A stretch of 47,822 bases of DNA from CAG-103 sp905215475 (GTDB lineage Bacteria > Bacillota > Clostridia > Oscillospirales > Oscillospiraceae): positions 1 through 47,822 of the forward strand of contig CAJMPW010000008.1 in NCBI GenBank assembly GCA_905215475.1, written 5' to 3'. The translations under genes and the position numbers were made by a program. The notes below the pieces were generated by a model. The model was not told where the DNA came from and ran no database searches. It worked only from the letters and a program-made list of their open reading frames with translations. This document shows, one piece after another, positions 23,479 through 32,580 of the stretch (the stretch's first letter is position 1; each line of letters begins with the position of its first letter).

Positions 23479-24900
23479 ATGTCCGAAAAGAACAACATCC
23501 TGCCGGAGATCATCCCCGGCGACCGCCACCCGGACTACAAGGGCGAGATCGCGGCGCTGCTGCGCGGCAACCTTGCGCCCGGACAGCTGAGAAACCGGCT
23601 CGAGGATTACCACGAGCGCGACATTGCCGGGGCGCTCGAGCTGCTGCGGCGGGACGAGCGCTGCCGGCTCTACGCCCTGCTCGACGCGCCGACGCTGGCC
23701 GGTGCGCTCGAATACACCGGGGACGATATGCCCACCTATCTCGAGGAACTGGGCATCCGCAAAAAGCTCGAGATCCTGCCGCTGCTCGACCCGTCGGCCG
23801 CGGCGGACTATCTCAAGGGGCTTGAGCGCGCGCAGCGCAGCGCGCTCATCGACCTCATGGAGGACGATGTCCGGCGCGACCTGTCGTTTCTGAGCTCGTT
23901 CGACGAGGACGAGATCGGCAGCCGCATGACCACGGACTTTGTCAGCATCCGCGCCGACATGACCGTGCGTCAGGCGATGAAGGAGCTGATCCGTCAGGCC
24001 GCCGACACCGACAACATCTCCACGCTCTACGCCGTCGACGCGACCGGCGTGCTCGTCGGCGCGATCGACCTCAAGGAGCTGATCATCGCGCGCGAAACCA
24101 CCGCACTCGACGACATTCTCATGACGTCCTACCCCTATGTCTACGCGGACGAGCTGGTCGAGGACTGCGTCGAGCGCATCCGCGCCTATTCTGAGGACTC
24201 CATCCCCGTGCTCAACGCCGACAACCGCCTGTGCGGTGCGCTCACCGCGCCGGTCGTGGCGGAGCTTGTGGCCGACGAGCTCGGCGAGGACTATGCAAAG
24301 CTCGGCGGTCTGACCGCCGGAGAAGATCTCGAGGAGCCGCTGCGCCGCAGCGTGGCCAAGCGTCTGCCGTGGCTGGTGATCCTGCTGGGGCTGGGGCTTG
24401 TGGTCTCGAGCGTGGTGGGGCTGTTTGAGCGCGTCGTCACGCACCTGACCGTCATCATCTGCTTCCAGTCGCTCGTGCTGGACATGGCCGGCAACGTCGG
24501 CACGCAGTCGCTGGCCGTGACCATCCGCGTGCTGATGGACGAGGACGTCAGCCCCCGGCAAAAGCTCGCGCTGGTAGGCAAGGAGGCGCGCGTCGGGCTG
24601 ATGAATGGTCTGCTGCTGGGGCTGCTGTCCTTCGGCGCGATCGGGCTGTATCTGATGGCGGCGAAGGGCGCGGCCGCGGCCTTTGCCTTCTCGGTGTCGT
24701 TTTGCACCGGTACGGCGCTGCTGGTGTCCATGCTGCTCTCGAGCATCATCGGCACGACCGTGCCCATTCTCTTCAAGCGCCTCGGCGTCGACCCCGCCGT
24801 GGCCTCCGGTCCGCTGATCACGACGGTCAACGACCTCGTCGCCGTGACCGCGTACTACGGGCTCGCGTGGCTGCTGCTGATCGAGGTCCTGCACTTTTAA
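23479..24900 (+). CDS. mgtE: MgtE family divalent cation transporter
   Basis: A 473-residue protein with the full MgtE layout: an N-domain of helical repeats (residues 20-150), a tandem CBS pair (about 155-275, with MTTDFVSIRADMTVRQAM and SYPYVYADELVED), a connecting helix, and five membrane helices. The selectivity-filter region is LVLDMAGNVGTQSLAV. Family members move Mg2+, and some move Co2+ or Ni2+. AAAGGAGG precedes the ATG. Expression depends on the terminator in the leader. An ON-type metal switch would fit export or overflow better than uptake. Confidence 0.92.
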   Translation: MSEKNNILPEIIPGDRHPDYKGEIAALLRGNLAPGQLRNRLEDYHERDIAGALELLRRDERCRLYALLDAPTLAGALEYTGDDMPTYLEELGIRKKLEILPLLDPSAAADYLKGLERAQRSALIDLMEDDVRRDLSFLSSFDEDEIGSRMTTDFVSIRADMTVRQAMKELIRQAADTDNISTLYAVDATGVLVGAIDLKELIIARETTALDDILMTSYPYVYADELVEDCVERIRAYSEDSIPVLNADNRLCGALTAPVVAELVADELGEDYAKLGGLTAGEDLEEPLRRSVAKRLPWLVILLGLGLVVSSVVGLFERVVTHLTVIICFQSLVLDMAGNVGTQSLAVTIRVLMDEDVSPRQKLALVGKEARVGLMNGLLLGLLSFGAIGLYLMAAKGAAAAFAFSVSFCTGTALLVSMLLSSIIGTTVPILFKRLGVDPAVASGPLITTVNDLVAVTAYYGLAWLLLIEVLHF

Positions 24901-24903
24901 GGC

Positions 24904-25091
24904 TGTCAAAAAGTATTACTTTTTGACAAAGAGGTTTGCAGTCTGCTGCGCGCATAATTTGTGCGCCAACGGCGCACAAATTCCACACTTGCAGCCTGAG
25001 CAGTATTTTCTCCGCCGCACATGTCGCCGGAGAAAATGATTTCACGCGCTTTGCCGCCTGCGGGCGGCAAACTCTGCGAGGCTTTTTGACA
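24904..25091. repeat. MITE-like dispersed repeat, copy A
   Basis: A 188-bp element with 10-bp terminal inverted repeats TGTCAAAAAG / CTTTTTGACA. It contains internal hairpins (TTGTGCGCC-AAC-GGCGCACAA, ATTTTCTCCG...CGGAGAAAAT, TTGCCGCC...GGCGGCAA). It lies between mgtE and the MMPL gene. A second full-length relative lies in opposite orientation at 34877-35028, and a shortened one at 39405-39450. No transposase is inside. Confidence 0.75.
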
Positions 25092-25096
25092 AGTTG

Positions 25097-25132
25097 AAAA
25101 ACAGCGAAGCACAGTCGTGCTTCGCTGTTTTT
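25097..25132. terminator. Bidirectional terminator between mgtE and MMPL genes
   Basis: A 16-bp perfect stem AAAAACAGCGAAGCAC with an AGTC loop and T tracts on both strands, lying between convergent genes. Confidence 0.88.
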
Positions 25133-25139
25133 GTTGACA

Positions 25140-28100
25140 TTAAATTTTGTGCTCCTGCTTTGCGCTCTGCGCGCCGCGCGTCTTCGGCGGGTAGAGCTGC
25201 CGGCGCAGGTCGCGCGGCAGCACCCAGCGGTCAAACAGGGCGAGCACACCCGGCAGAAACAGCAGGATGAGCAAAATGGCCGCAAACGCGCCGATGGAGA
25301 TCGTGCGGCAGATCTGCTCGACGGCGAGGTTGCCGAAAAAGCGCCCGTCGACCGCCGTGACCAGCACGAGGATCGAGCCGGAGGTCAGCACCGTGTGGAT
25401 GCTGCCGCGGTAGGCCGCGACGAGTGCATCGCGCACGGGCATATGCGCGCGCATCTCGCGGTAATAGCTCGTATAGAGGATGCCGTAGTCGATCGTCGCA
25501 CCCATGAGGATACATTCGACGATCAGCAGCGCGAGGTAATAGATCTCCAGCCCCTGCAGGCCGACGACCATGACCGTGATGTACACGCCGCACTGCACCA
25601 GCAGCACCAGCAGCGCCGGAATGATCAGCGAGCGGAACGTGAACACGACGACGAGGAAGATCGACACCGCCGTCAGGAGCGTGATGAGCAGCAGCTCACT
25701 GTGGAAGCTGTTTTCCATCTCGTAGCCCATGGCGCTGTTGCCGATGAGGTAATAGTCCCCGGTCGTGACGGCGTCAAGCTCGCGCATGAGCCCGGAAATG
25801 AACGCACTCGTCTCGGTCGATTCGACCGGCAGCGTCGTCGTGAGCACGAGCCGGGAGTAATTGCTGCCGCGCAGCTGCGCGACCGCATCGGTGAGCATCG
25901 TCTGCGCGCCGGTGATCTGTGCGCGCATATCGTCGGTCAGGAAGGAGGCGAAGCGCGCGTCGGTCAGGAACTGATCCTGCAGGTAGTCAAACAGCTCCTG
26001 CATGGACATCGTCCAGTCGGCCTCGCCGCGGTTGACGCTCGCATAGTAGAGGAACAGCAGCTCCATCGTGCCGCGGTCCATCTGGCTCGAGAGACCGCCG
26101 AAGAGGTTTGCCAGCCCCGCCGCCGTGTACGCCTGCCCGGAGGCGACGGCGTTGATGACCGTGCGCGCCGACTGCAGCTGCGCGGTGTTCACGCCGCTGA
26201 GCTGGGAGGCAAAGCGCGCGTCCGGCAGCACCTCCTGGCAGAGGAAGTTCACAAACTGCTGCACCGACAGCGTCCAGCCGCTCGTGTCGCCGTGGCGGCT
26301 GTTGTAGAGCATATACAGCTGCTGCATCTGCCCGGCATCCATGCCGAGGACGCTTGCAAGCTGCGGCGCCGTGTAGCGCGTGCCGTAGACAGAGCCGTTG
26401 ATGATCCAGCTCAGCTGCGTGATCTGCCGCTCCTGCGTCTCATCAAGCAGGCCGTTGTAGCCGGCGAGGAAGTTTGCCATGTCCTGCATCGACACCTCCC
26501 ACTGACCGCCCGAGAAGAGGTCACCCTCGGCCGCGTGATAGGCGATGAAGAGCTTGTTGACCGACTGCTCGTCCATGCCGAGCAGCGCGGCGATACCGGC
26601 GGTGTCGCGCGGCGTGGTCATGGCGGTGACATCCGTGAACGTCTGCAGCTGAGATGCCTGTGCGCGCGCCGCGCCATCCATCATGCCCGCCATGGTCGGA
26701 TCGGTGAGCACTTCGTTATTGAGGAAGTTCGAGAAGGCGGGGATCGTCATCGTGCCGCTGCCGTCCGCGCCGCCGTGCTGCATATAGTAATAGAGCAGCA
26801 GCTGCTTTGCGTCCGACGCGCTCATGCCGAGAAATTCGGCCAGCGACTCCGCCGTGCGCTGCTGCGTGAGCGCCGCAGGATCGGAGAACTTCATCAGCGT
26901 CTGGAGGTTTGCCGTCAGGCTCTCGTCGATGTACGGCGCGAAGGTGGCGTTGTTGGCGACGTTTTGCGACAGGAAGCGCAGAAACTGCGCCGCCGTCATG
27001 GTCACGCTCTGCCCGTCGCCGTGCACGTCGTAGTAGATCATGCCGAGCATATCGGCGCTGACCGGAATGCCGGTCTCGAGCGCGCCGATGGCGTTGGCCA
27101 TCTGCTCGGCGGTGCACTGGCGGCCAAGCGTGGTGGAATAGGACATGGCGCTCTTGACATTCGGGTCGTCCTCGAGCCGGTCGGCCAGCGCGGAGACGGC
27201 CGCCTCGTCCTGATTGTGATACAGCACCACGAGCGGGTTGTCCGGCGGGAACACCTCGGCCACGGGGTCGGGGTCGGTGAGCGTGTAGGAGATCTGTGTC
27301 GACAGCTGCAGGATGTATGCCCCGGCAAACAGCAGCACGAATGCCGCCGCGATCACGCCGCGGCAGCGGTAGCTGAAGCGGCCGAGCCCCGCGAGCACGC
27401 TCTTGCGCTCACGCTTGGGTGCGCGCGGCTTTTTCATCGTCTTGCGGACGACCTTATCCGCCCACAGGATCAGCCCCGGCAGCACCGTGAACACGCACAG
27501 CAGGCTGAACAGCACGCCCTTGGCCAGCACGATGCCGAGGTCAAAGCCGATCTTAAAGCGCATGAACACCAGCATCAGCAGACCGACGATCGTCGTGACC
27601 GAGCTGCCGGTGATCGAGCCGAAGGCCGCCGTGAGCGCGCGCGTCATGGCGCTCTCGCGGTCGTCGCCCTTGGCCAGCTCCTGCCGGTAGCGGTTCATGA
27701 GGATGATGGAGTAGTCCATTGAGAGCGCAAGCTGCAAAATGGCCGAAATGCTCGCCGTGACGTCCGACGTCTCGCCGAGGAGGATGTTCGTGCCCTGATT
27801 GAGCAGCACCGCCACGCCGATCGTCAGCAAAAACAGCACCGGCTCAAAGTATGACGGGCAGGCGATGAGCAGGATCGTCGTCACAAGCACGATCGAGAGG
27901 ATGAACACGATCGGCGGGATGCTCGGCGCCGAGGTATCGTCGCTGCGCACGGCCACATCATAGCCGGCAAAGCGCTCGGCCACGTCGCGCTCGATCTGCG
28001 CCTCCTCGTCGGACTTGTAATCAAAGCGCGTCGAGAGCTTGTAGAGCGTGGCATCGTCGCGGTTATAATCGCTGCTGTCCGGCTCGTAGGCGACCGTGTC

Positions 28101-28382
28101 CACGTTCGGGATCTCGGCGAGCTGCTCGCGGATGGCGAGCTTGTCGCGCGCATCCAGCCCGCGGAACATGACGCGGATGGTATACGTCTCCTCCGCATCC
28201 GGGAACGCCTCGTTCATGTGATCCATACCGATCTTCATCTGCGAGTTGTCCGGCAGATACTTGGTCATGTCGGTGTTGACGCCGACAAACGGCATCAGCG
28301 CCGCACACACAACGGCCAGGATGAGCATGACGGCAAGCAGGAGCTTGCGTTTTTTGACGATGAAAGCTGCGATCTTCTGCAT
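25140..28382 (-). CDS. MMPL/RND family transporter with repeated extracytoplasmic modules
   Basis: A 1080-residue efflux-type transporter. Each half has a membrane helix, an outside loop, and a five- to six-helix block (residues about 155-310 and 895-1055). The MMPL/SSD motifs are LALSMDYSIILMNRYRQE and ILMGATIDYGILYTSYYREM. The second outside region (about 365-890) is unusually long and holds five copies of a module of about 78 residues. Each copy reads roughly LLGM....LLxxYY, a short Gly/Asp loop, then (W/V)TMSMQxFxNFL and a DARFAS-like end. The substrate is unknown; relatives export lipids, peptides or drugs. AAAGGAG lies 11 bp before the ATG at 28382. An upstream in-frame extension is not supported by a ribosome binding site. 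Confidence 0.85.
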   Translation of the reverse strand: MQKIAAFIVKKRKLLLAVMLILAVVCAALMPFVGVNTDMTKYLPDNSQMKIGMDHMNEAFPDAEETYTIRVMFRGLDARDKLAIREQLAEIPNVDTVAYEPDSSDYNRDDATLYKLSTRFDYKSDEEAQIERDVAERFAGYDVAVRSDDTSAPSIPPIVFILSIVLVTTILLIACPSYFEPVLFLLTIGVAVLLNQGTNILLGETSDVTASISAILQLALSMDYSIILMNRYRQELAKGDDRESAMTRALTAAFGSITGSSVTTIVGLLMLVFMRFKIGFDLGIVLAKGVLFSLLCVFTVLPGLILWADKVVRKTMKKPRAPKRERKSVLAGLGRFSYRCRGVIAAAFVLLFAGAYILQLSTQISYTLTDPDPVAEVFPPDNPLVVLYHNQDEAAVSALADRLEDDPNVKSAMSYSTTLGRQCTAEQMANAIGALETGIPVSADMLGMIYYDVHGDGQSVTMTAAQFLRFLSQNVANNATFAPYIDESLTANLQTLMKFSDPAALTQQRTAESLAEFLGMSASDAKQLLLYYYMQHGGADGSGTMTIPAFSNFLNNEVLTDPTMAGMMDGAARAQASQLQTFTDVTAMTTPRDTAGIAALLGMDEQSVNKLFIAYHAAEGDLFSGGQWEVSMQDMANFLAGYNGLLDETQERQITQLSWIINGSVYGTRYTAPQLASVLGMDAGQMQQLYMLYNSRHGDTSGWTLSVQQFVNFLCQEVLPDARFASQLSGVNTAQLQSARTVINAVASGQAYTAAGLANLFGGLSSQMDRGTMELLFLYYASVNRGEADWTMSMQELFDYLQDQFLTDARFASFLTDDMRAQITGAQTMLTDAVAQLRGSNYSRLVLTTTLPVESTETSAFISGLMRELDAVTTGDYYLIGNSAMGYEMENSFHSELLLITLLTAVSIFLVVVFTFRSLIIPALLVLLVQCGVYITVMVVGLQGLEIYYLALLIVECILMGATIDYGILYTSYYREMRAHMPVRDALVAAYRGSIHTVLTSGSILVLVTAVDGRFFGNLAVEQICRTISIGAFAAILLILLFLPGVLALFDRWVLPRDLRRQLYPPKTRGAQSAKQEHKI

Positions 28383-28530
28383 GGTTGGGGAAACTCCTTT
28401 CGCGCGCGCCGACAGGTAGTCAGAGATAAAACCAACAGGTAGAGTCAATTGAATATTATAGCACAACGGCGAAAAATGTGTTATGCTTATTCCAAACATT
28501 TTTAAATATTTGCAAAAGGGAGGTCATCTC

Positions 28531-29052
28531 ATGGAAAACGATTTTCTGACCCTGATCCGCACCCGGCGCAGCATCCGCGCCTACAAGCCGGACGCCGTGC
28601 CTGCGGACGTGCTCGCGCGCGTGCTCGAGGCCGGAACGTATGCCCCGTCCGCCATGGGCGCGCAGTCGGCGATGATCGTCGCCGCGGTCTCTGCCGGGGC
28701 GCGTGCGCGGCTGACGGAGCTCAACGCCGCCGTGATCGGCAAGGACACCGACCCCTACTACGGTGCGCCGGTGATCGTGGTCGTGCTCGGCGACGGCGGG
28801 AGCGCAAACTACATGGCCGACGGCAGCTGCGTACTCGAAAACCTCATGCTGGCCGCGCACGCCGAGGGGCTCGGCTCCGTGTGGGTCAACCGCGAGCGCG
28901 AGATCTTCGACAGTCCGGACGGCAAGGCGCTGCTGCGTGCCTGGGGTCTGCCGGAGACGCTGCGCGGCGTCGGCGCGATCGCGCTCGGCTATGCCGCCGG
29001 GCCCGCGCCCGAGGCGGCAGCCCGCAAGGCGGATTACATCCGCTGCGTCTGA
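28531..29052 (+). CDS. Nitroreductase family protein
   Basis: A 173-residue FMN enzyme. The N-terminal TRRSIRAYKPDAVP binds the FMN phosphate, and APSAMGAQS is the next family motif. VWVNREREIF and GAIALGYAAG close the fold. Small nitroreductases of this type reduce nitro groups, quinones or flavins with NAD(P)H, but the natural substrate is not evident. AAAAGGGAGG precedes the ATG at 28531. It is monocistronic, with a strong terminator. Confidence 0.85.
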   Translation: MENDFLTLIRTRRSIRAYKPDAVPADVLARVLEAGTYAPSAMGAQSAMIVAAVSAGARARLTELNAAVIGKDTDPYYGAPVIVVVLGDGGSANYMADGSCVLENLMLAAHAEGLGSVWVNREREIFDSPDGKALLRAWGLPETLRGVGAIALGYAAGPAPEAAARKADYIRCV

Positions 29053-29063
29053 ACAAGGCACGG

Positions 29064-29103
29064 AAAAAGCCGGTCTTTCCCACGTGGGAAAGACCGGCTT
29101 TTG
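29064..29103. terminator. Bidirectional terminator
   Basis: A perfect palindrome with arms AAAAGCCGGTCTTTCCCAC and its complement, meeting at CACGTG, with T tracts both ways. It lies between the nitroreductase and the convergent carbamate kinase gene. Confidence 0.88.
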
Positions 29104-29119
29104 CTGCTTTTTTCGCCTG

Positions 29120-30058
29120 TTACGGCACGATGCGCGTGCCGCTCTCGCCGCGCATGGCGGCCGGTGCCTGCGCAAGCGAGGCGATGACGGCGCGCCGCCG
29201 CCAGCCGCTGCGCACGAACTGCACGGCGGCAGCGACCTTCGGCTGCATCGAGCCCGCGCCGAACTGCCCCTCGCGCAGGTAGCGCTCCGCGTCGTCGGCG
29301 TGCAGCACGTCAAGCGCGCGCTGCTCCGGCGTGCCGAAATTCAGGCAGACGTGGTCGACCGCCGTGAGGATGAACAGATAGTCCGCGCCCACGGCCTCAG
29401 CCAGACAGGCACTGGCAAAGTCCTTGTCGATGACGGCGTCGACCCCGAAATAGTCCCCCTGCGCGTCGCGCGCGACCGGCACACCGCCGCCGCCGCAGGC
29501 GATGACGATATACTCATTGTCGAGCAGGTTCAGGATCGAGCGCCGCTCGACGATGTCCACCGGCTTCGGCGAGGCGACGACGCGCCGCCAGCCGCGCCCG
29601 GAGTCCTCGCGCATACGCAGCTTGGGATCGCGGCTGAGCATCCGCTGTGCCGCGGCCGCATCGTAAAACGCGCCGATGGGCTTTTCCGGCGTCTGAAAGG
29701 CGGGGTCGTCCGGGTCGACGACGACCTGCGTGACGACCGTCGCCACCTGCCACGGCATACCCTGCGCACGCAGCGCACGGCGCAGCCCCTGCTGCAGATG
29801 ATAGCCGATATAGCCCTGACTCATGGCCGTACACTCCGGCAGCGGCATGGGCGCGACGGCGGGGTTCGTTTTCGCGGCGGTGTCGAACGCCGTCTGGATC
29901 ATGCCGACCTGCGGACCGTTGCCGTGGCTGACGATGATCTCGTGTCCCTGATGGATGAGCCCGACGAGCGCCGGGCAGGCGGCGGCCACACGCGCGCGCT
30001 GCTCGGCAGGCGTATTGCCGAGCGCGTTGCCGCCGAGTGCGATGACGATCCTTGCCAT
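29120..30058 (-). CDS. arcC: Carbamate kinase
   Basis: This enzyme makes ATP from carbamoyl phosphate and ADP, the energy-yielding last step of agmatine (or arginine) fermentation. The 312-residue chain has IALGGNALG (residues 6-14), the substrate loop VSHGNGPQVG, the VVVDPDDPAF block, ACGGGGVPV, VDAVIDKD and the C-terminal FGAGSMQPKVAAA. Start ATG 30058 gives the family's normal N-terminus. The longer frame overlaps the upstream gene. It follows aguA by 4 bp, completing the operon. Confidence 0.93.
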   Translation of the reverse strand: MARIVIALGGNALGNTPAEQRARVAAACPALVGLIHQGHEIIVSHGNGPQVGMIQTAFDTAAKTNPAVAPMPLPECTAMSQGYIGYHLQQGLRRALRAQGMPWQVATVVTQVVVDPDDPAFQTPEKPIGAFYDAAAAQRMLSRDPKLRMREDSGRGWRRVVASPKPVDIVERRSILNLLDNEYIVIACGGGGVPVARDAQGDYFGVDAVIDKDFASACLAEAVGADYLFILTAVDHVCLNFGTPEQRALDVLHADDAERYLREGQFGAGSMQPKVAAAVQFVRSGWRRRAVIASLAQAPAAMRGESGTRIVP

Positions 30059-30062
30059 GGCG

Positions 30063-31169
30063 TCACCTGCGCTGCGGCGCGGGCTGCTGCTGCGTGATGC
30101 AGTGGATGTTCCCGCCGCCGAAGGCGACCTCGCGCGTCTGCACGCCGACCACGCGCCGCTCGGGGAACATGGCCTGCACCTGCTGCACGGCAAGTGCATC
30201 GTTTTCATCGCCGTACTGCGGCAGGATGATGCCGCCGTTGACGATGAGGAAGTTCATATACGACGCGATGGCGACCTCGCCGTCCGCGCGCGGGAGCGTG
30301 CCCTCCACGGCGTCGATCGTCGCCGCGCCCTCAAGCAGACACGGCCGCTGCGTCAGGCAGAGTTTGTGCACCTTCAGGCGGCGGCCGCGGGCATCCGTCG
30401 CCTGCGAGAGCGTGTCGTAGGCGTCGTGCGCCGGCTGGTAAAACGGGTTTTGCGGATCGTCCGTCCAGATGCACGCGACCTCGCCCGGACGGATGAAGCA
30501 GGCCACGTCGTCGATGTGGCCGTTGGTCTCGTCGGGGTCGATGCCGTCGCGCAGCCAGAGGACTTTTTCGCAGCCGAGATAGTCGCAGAGCATATGCTCG
30601 ATCGCGCCGCGGTCCATGGAGGGGTTGCGCCCCTCGGACAGCAGGCACATCTCAGTCGTGAGCACCGTGCCCTCGCCGTCGACATGGATCGACCCGCCCT
30701 CGAGCACGAAGCCCTCGGTGCGGTAGGAATCGACGCGCTCCAGCTCGCAGACCTTCTGCGCGACCTGATCGTCGAGATCCCACGGGAAATAGAGCCCGTC
30801 GACGAGCCCGCCCCATGCATTGAACGTCCAGTCCACGGCGCGCAGACCGCCGCGGTCGTTGACAAGAAACGTCGGACCGCAGTCACGGATCCACGCGTCA
30901 TTGCTCGCCATCTCGACGACGCGCACGGCGCGCGGCAGGCGCTCGCGCGCATTTTGGTACTGCGCCGCGCTGACGCAGACCGTCACGGGTTCAAACTGCA
31001 AGATGGCCTCCGCCACGTCCAGAAACGCCCGCTGCGCAGGCTTGGCGCCGTCGCGCCAGTTGTCGTTGCGCTCCGGCCAGAGCATCCACACGCCGGACTG
31101 CGGCTCAAACTCCGCAGGCATCCGGTAGCCGTCGCGCTTGGGCGTCGAGCCGATGATTCGTTTTGCCAT
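30063..31169 (-). CDS. aguA: Agmatine deiminase
   Basis: This enzyme hydrolyses agmatine to N-carbamoylputrescine and ammonia. At 368 residues the length is exactly typical. It has the substrate-binding motifs WPERNDNWR, NDAWIRDCGPTF and NAWGG, catalytic His/Asp in ETNGHIDDVACF, and the nucleophile in GGGNIHCITQQQP (Cys357). AGGGGATACT precedes the ATG. It lies between the antiporter and carbamate kinase genes in the order known for agmatine deiminase operons. Confidence 0.95.
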   Translation of the reverse strand: MAKRIIGSTPKRDGYRMPAEFEPQSGVWMLWPERNDNWRDGAKPAQRAFLDVAEAILQFEPVTVCVSAAQYQNARERLPRAVRVVEMASNDAWIRDCGPTFLVNDRGGLRAVDWTFNAWGGLVDGLYFPWDLDDQVAQKVCELERVDSYRTEGFVLEGGSIHVDGEGTVLTTEMCLLSEGRNPSMDRGAIEHMLCDYLGCEKVLWLRDGIDPDETNGHIDDVACFIRPGEVACIWTDDPQNPFYQPAHDAYDTLSQATDARGRRLKVHKLCLTQRPCLLEGAATIDAVEGTLPRADGEVAIASYMNFLIVNGGIILPQYGDENDALAVQQVQAMFPERRVVGVQTREVAFGGGNIHCITQQQPAPQRR

Positions 31170-31180
31170 AGTATCCCCTC

Positions 31181-32557
31181 CTAAGGATGGCGGCGCGCAC
31201 GCGCCGCGATGAGCACCTCGCCGATGGCGATGCTGATGAGCGAGCCGACCGTGATCGGCAGGTAGTGCGAGAGCGTTTCGCTGTCCGTGGACAGCGGCAC
31301 GGCCGTGAAAAAGATCGAGATGAGGATCAGCGCCATGGGCACATAGGCCAGCGCGCGCAGCAGTCCGCGCCCGCCCGGCACGCGAAACGGCCGCTCGGCA
31401 TCCGGGTCGAGCGCCCGCAGGCGCAAAAACGCCGGGAACACCGGCACATAGCTCAGCAGCAGCATGACGAGGTTGAGCGCGAAAAAGCTCCAGAACAGCG
31501 ACGACGCAGGAGACAGCAGCTCGATGATGACGCCGAGGATGCACACCGCGCTCGCAACGACGCCGCTCGTGAGCGCCGCGCCGACGGGCATATCGTTTTT
31601 CGCCCAGCGGCGGGAAAAGACCGCAGGCATATCGCCGCGCGCGGCGGCGTAGGCGGCGGTGGCGTTGACGCCCATCGACCACGAGATCATGTTGCCGAAG
31701 AGCGTGATGAGAAACAGCAGCGCCACCGCGCCGACGAACCAGCCGCTCGTGCGCCCGGTCATGAGCGCGACCGCGTCGATGAGCCCCGAATCCTCGCTGA
31801 TCTCCTGCGTGGGGATGGCGGCGCCGATGCCGAAGGCCGAAAACAGGTAGATGAGCGCGATGACGATGCCGCCGCTCACGATGGCCTGCGGGATCTGCCG
31901 CTTGGGATCGCGCATATTGTCGGCGTAGGTGCACACGACCTCGAAGCCGAGGAAATTGAAGATGATGACCGAGATATACGACAGGCTGTGCAGGTCAAAG
32001 CCCGGCAGGAACGTGCGCGGCGCCATGTCGTTGACAAAGCCGCTGCGCGCGACATAGACGATGCCGAGCACGCCCACCGTCAGCGCGAGGAGCATCTTGA
32101 TGGCAGCGCTGATGTTGAGGATGAGGATGCTGTCGCACACGGGGTAGCAGGCGATCCACGTGACGATCCAGATGAAGGCGAGCTCGATGAGCAGCCGTGC
32201 GCCCCAGCCGAAGCGCAGCCCCGTGAGCACGCCCAGCAGCTCCGGACACACGACCGCGAGCGAGGCCATCCACAGCGGAAAGTTGATCCAGTAATACCAC
32301 GAGGCGCGTGCGGCCCACTTCGTTTCCGGGAACGCCTTGTGGATCCAGTCGTAGAGTCCGCCGTCGCCGGGATACGTCGTGCCGAGCTCGGACGAGATCA
32401 TGCCGTAGGGCAGCAGGAAGGCGACCATCATGAACAGCCACCAGAAATACTGGCTGTTGCCGATGGAGGCGACGGGCGCGGCGGCCTCGGCCACGAACAC
32501 GACGCAGATGACCGAGAGGATGATGTCCGCGAGGCGGAACTTTTTGCGTTCGTCCAT
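31181..32557 (-). CDS. aguD: APC family permease, probable agmatine/putrescine antiporter
   Basis: A 458-residue transporter with about 12 hydrophobic helices. The start is typical of the amino-acid/polyamine antiporter group (SVICVVFVAEAAAP, then GMISSELGTTYPGDGGLYDWI). FNFLGFEVVCTYADNMRDPKR also matches. Its place between ptcA and aguA argues for exchange of external agmatine for internal putrescine. This role comes from context, since sequence alone gives only the APC family. Confidence 0.85.
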   Translation of the reverse strand: MDERKKFRLADIILSVICVVFVAEAAAPVASIGNSQYFWWLFMMVAFLLPYGMISSELGTTYPGDGGLYDWIHKAFPETKWAARASWYYWINFPLWMASLAVVCPELLGVLTGLRFGWGARLLIELAFIWIVTWIACYPVCDSILILNISAAIKMLLALTVGVLGIVYVARSGFVNDMAPRTFLPGFDLHSLSYISVIIFNFLGFEVVCTYADNMRDPKRQIPQAIVSGGIVIALIYLFSAFGIGAAIPTQEISEDSGLIDAVALMTGRTSGWFVGAVALLFLITLFGNMISWSMGVNATAAYAAARGDMPAVFSRRWAKNDMPVGAALTSGVVASAVCILGVIIELLSPASSLFWSFFALNLVMLLLSYVPVFPAFLRLRALDPDAERPFRVPGGRGLLRALAYVPMALILISIFFTAVPLSTDSETLSHYLPITVGSLISIAIGEVLIAARARRHP

Positions 32558-32580
32558 TCGTCCGCTCCTTTATCCGCCGG

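Noticed and set aside
25131..27722. 863-codon open frame on the plus strand
   Set aside because: It is antisense to the MMPL transporter, with composition typical of a shadow frame, no ribosome binding site and no recognisable domain.
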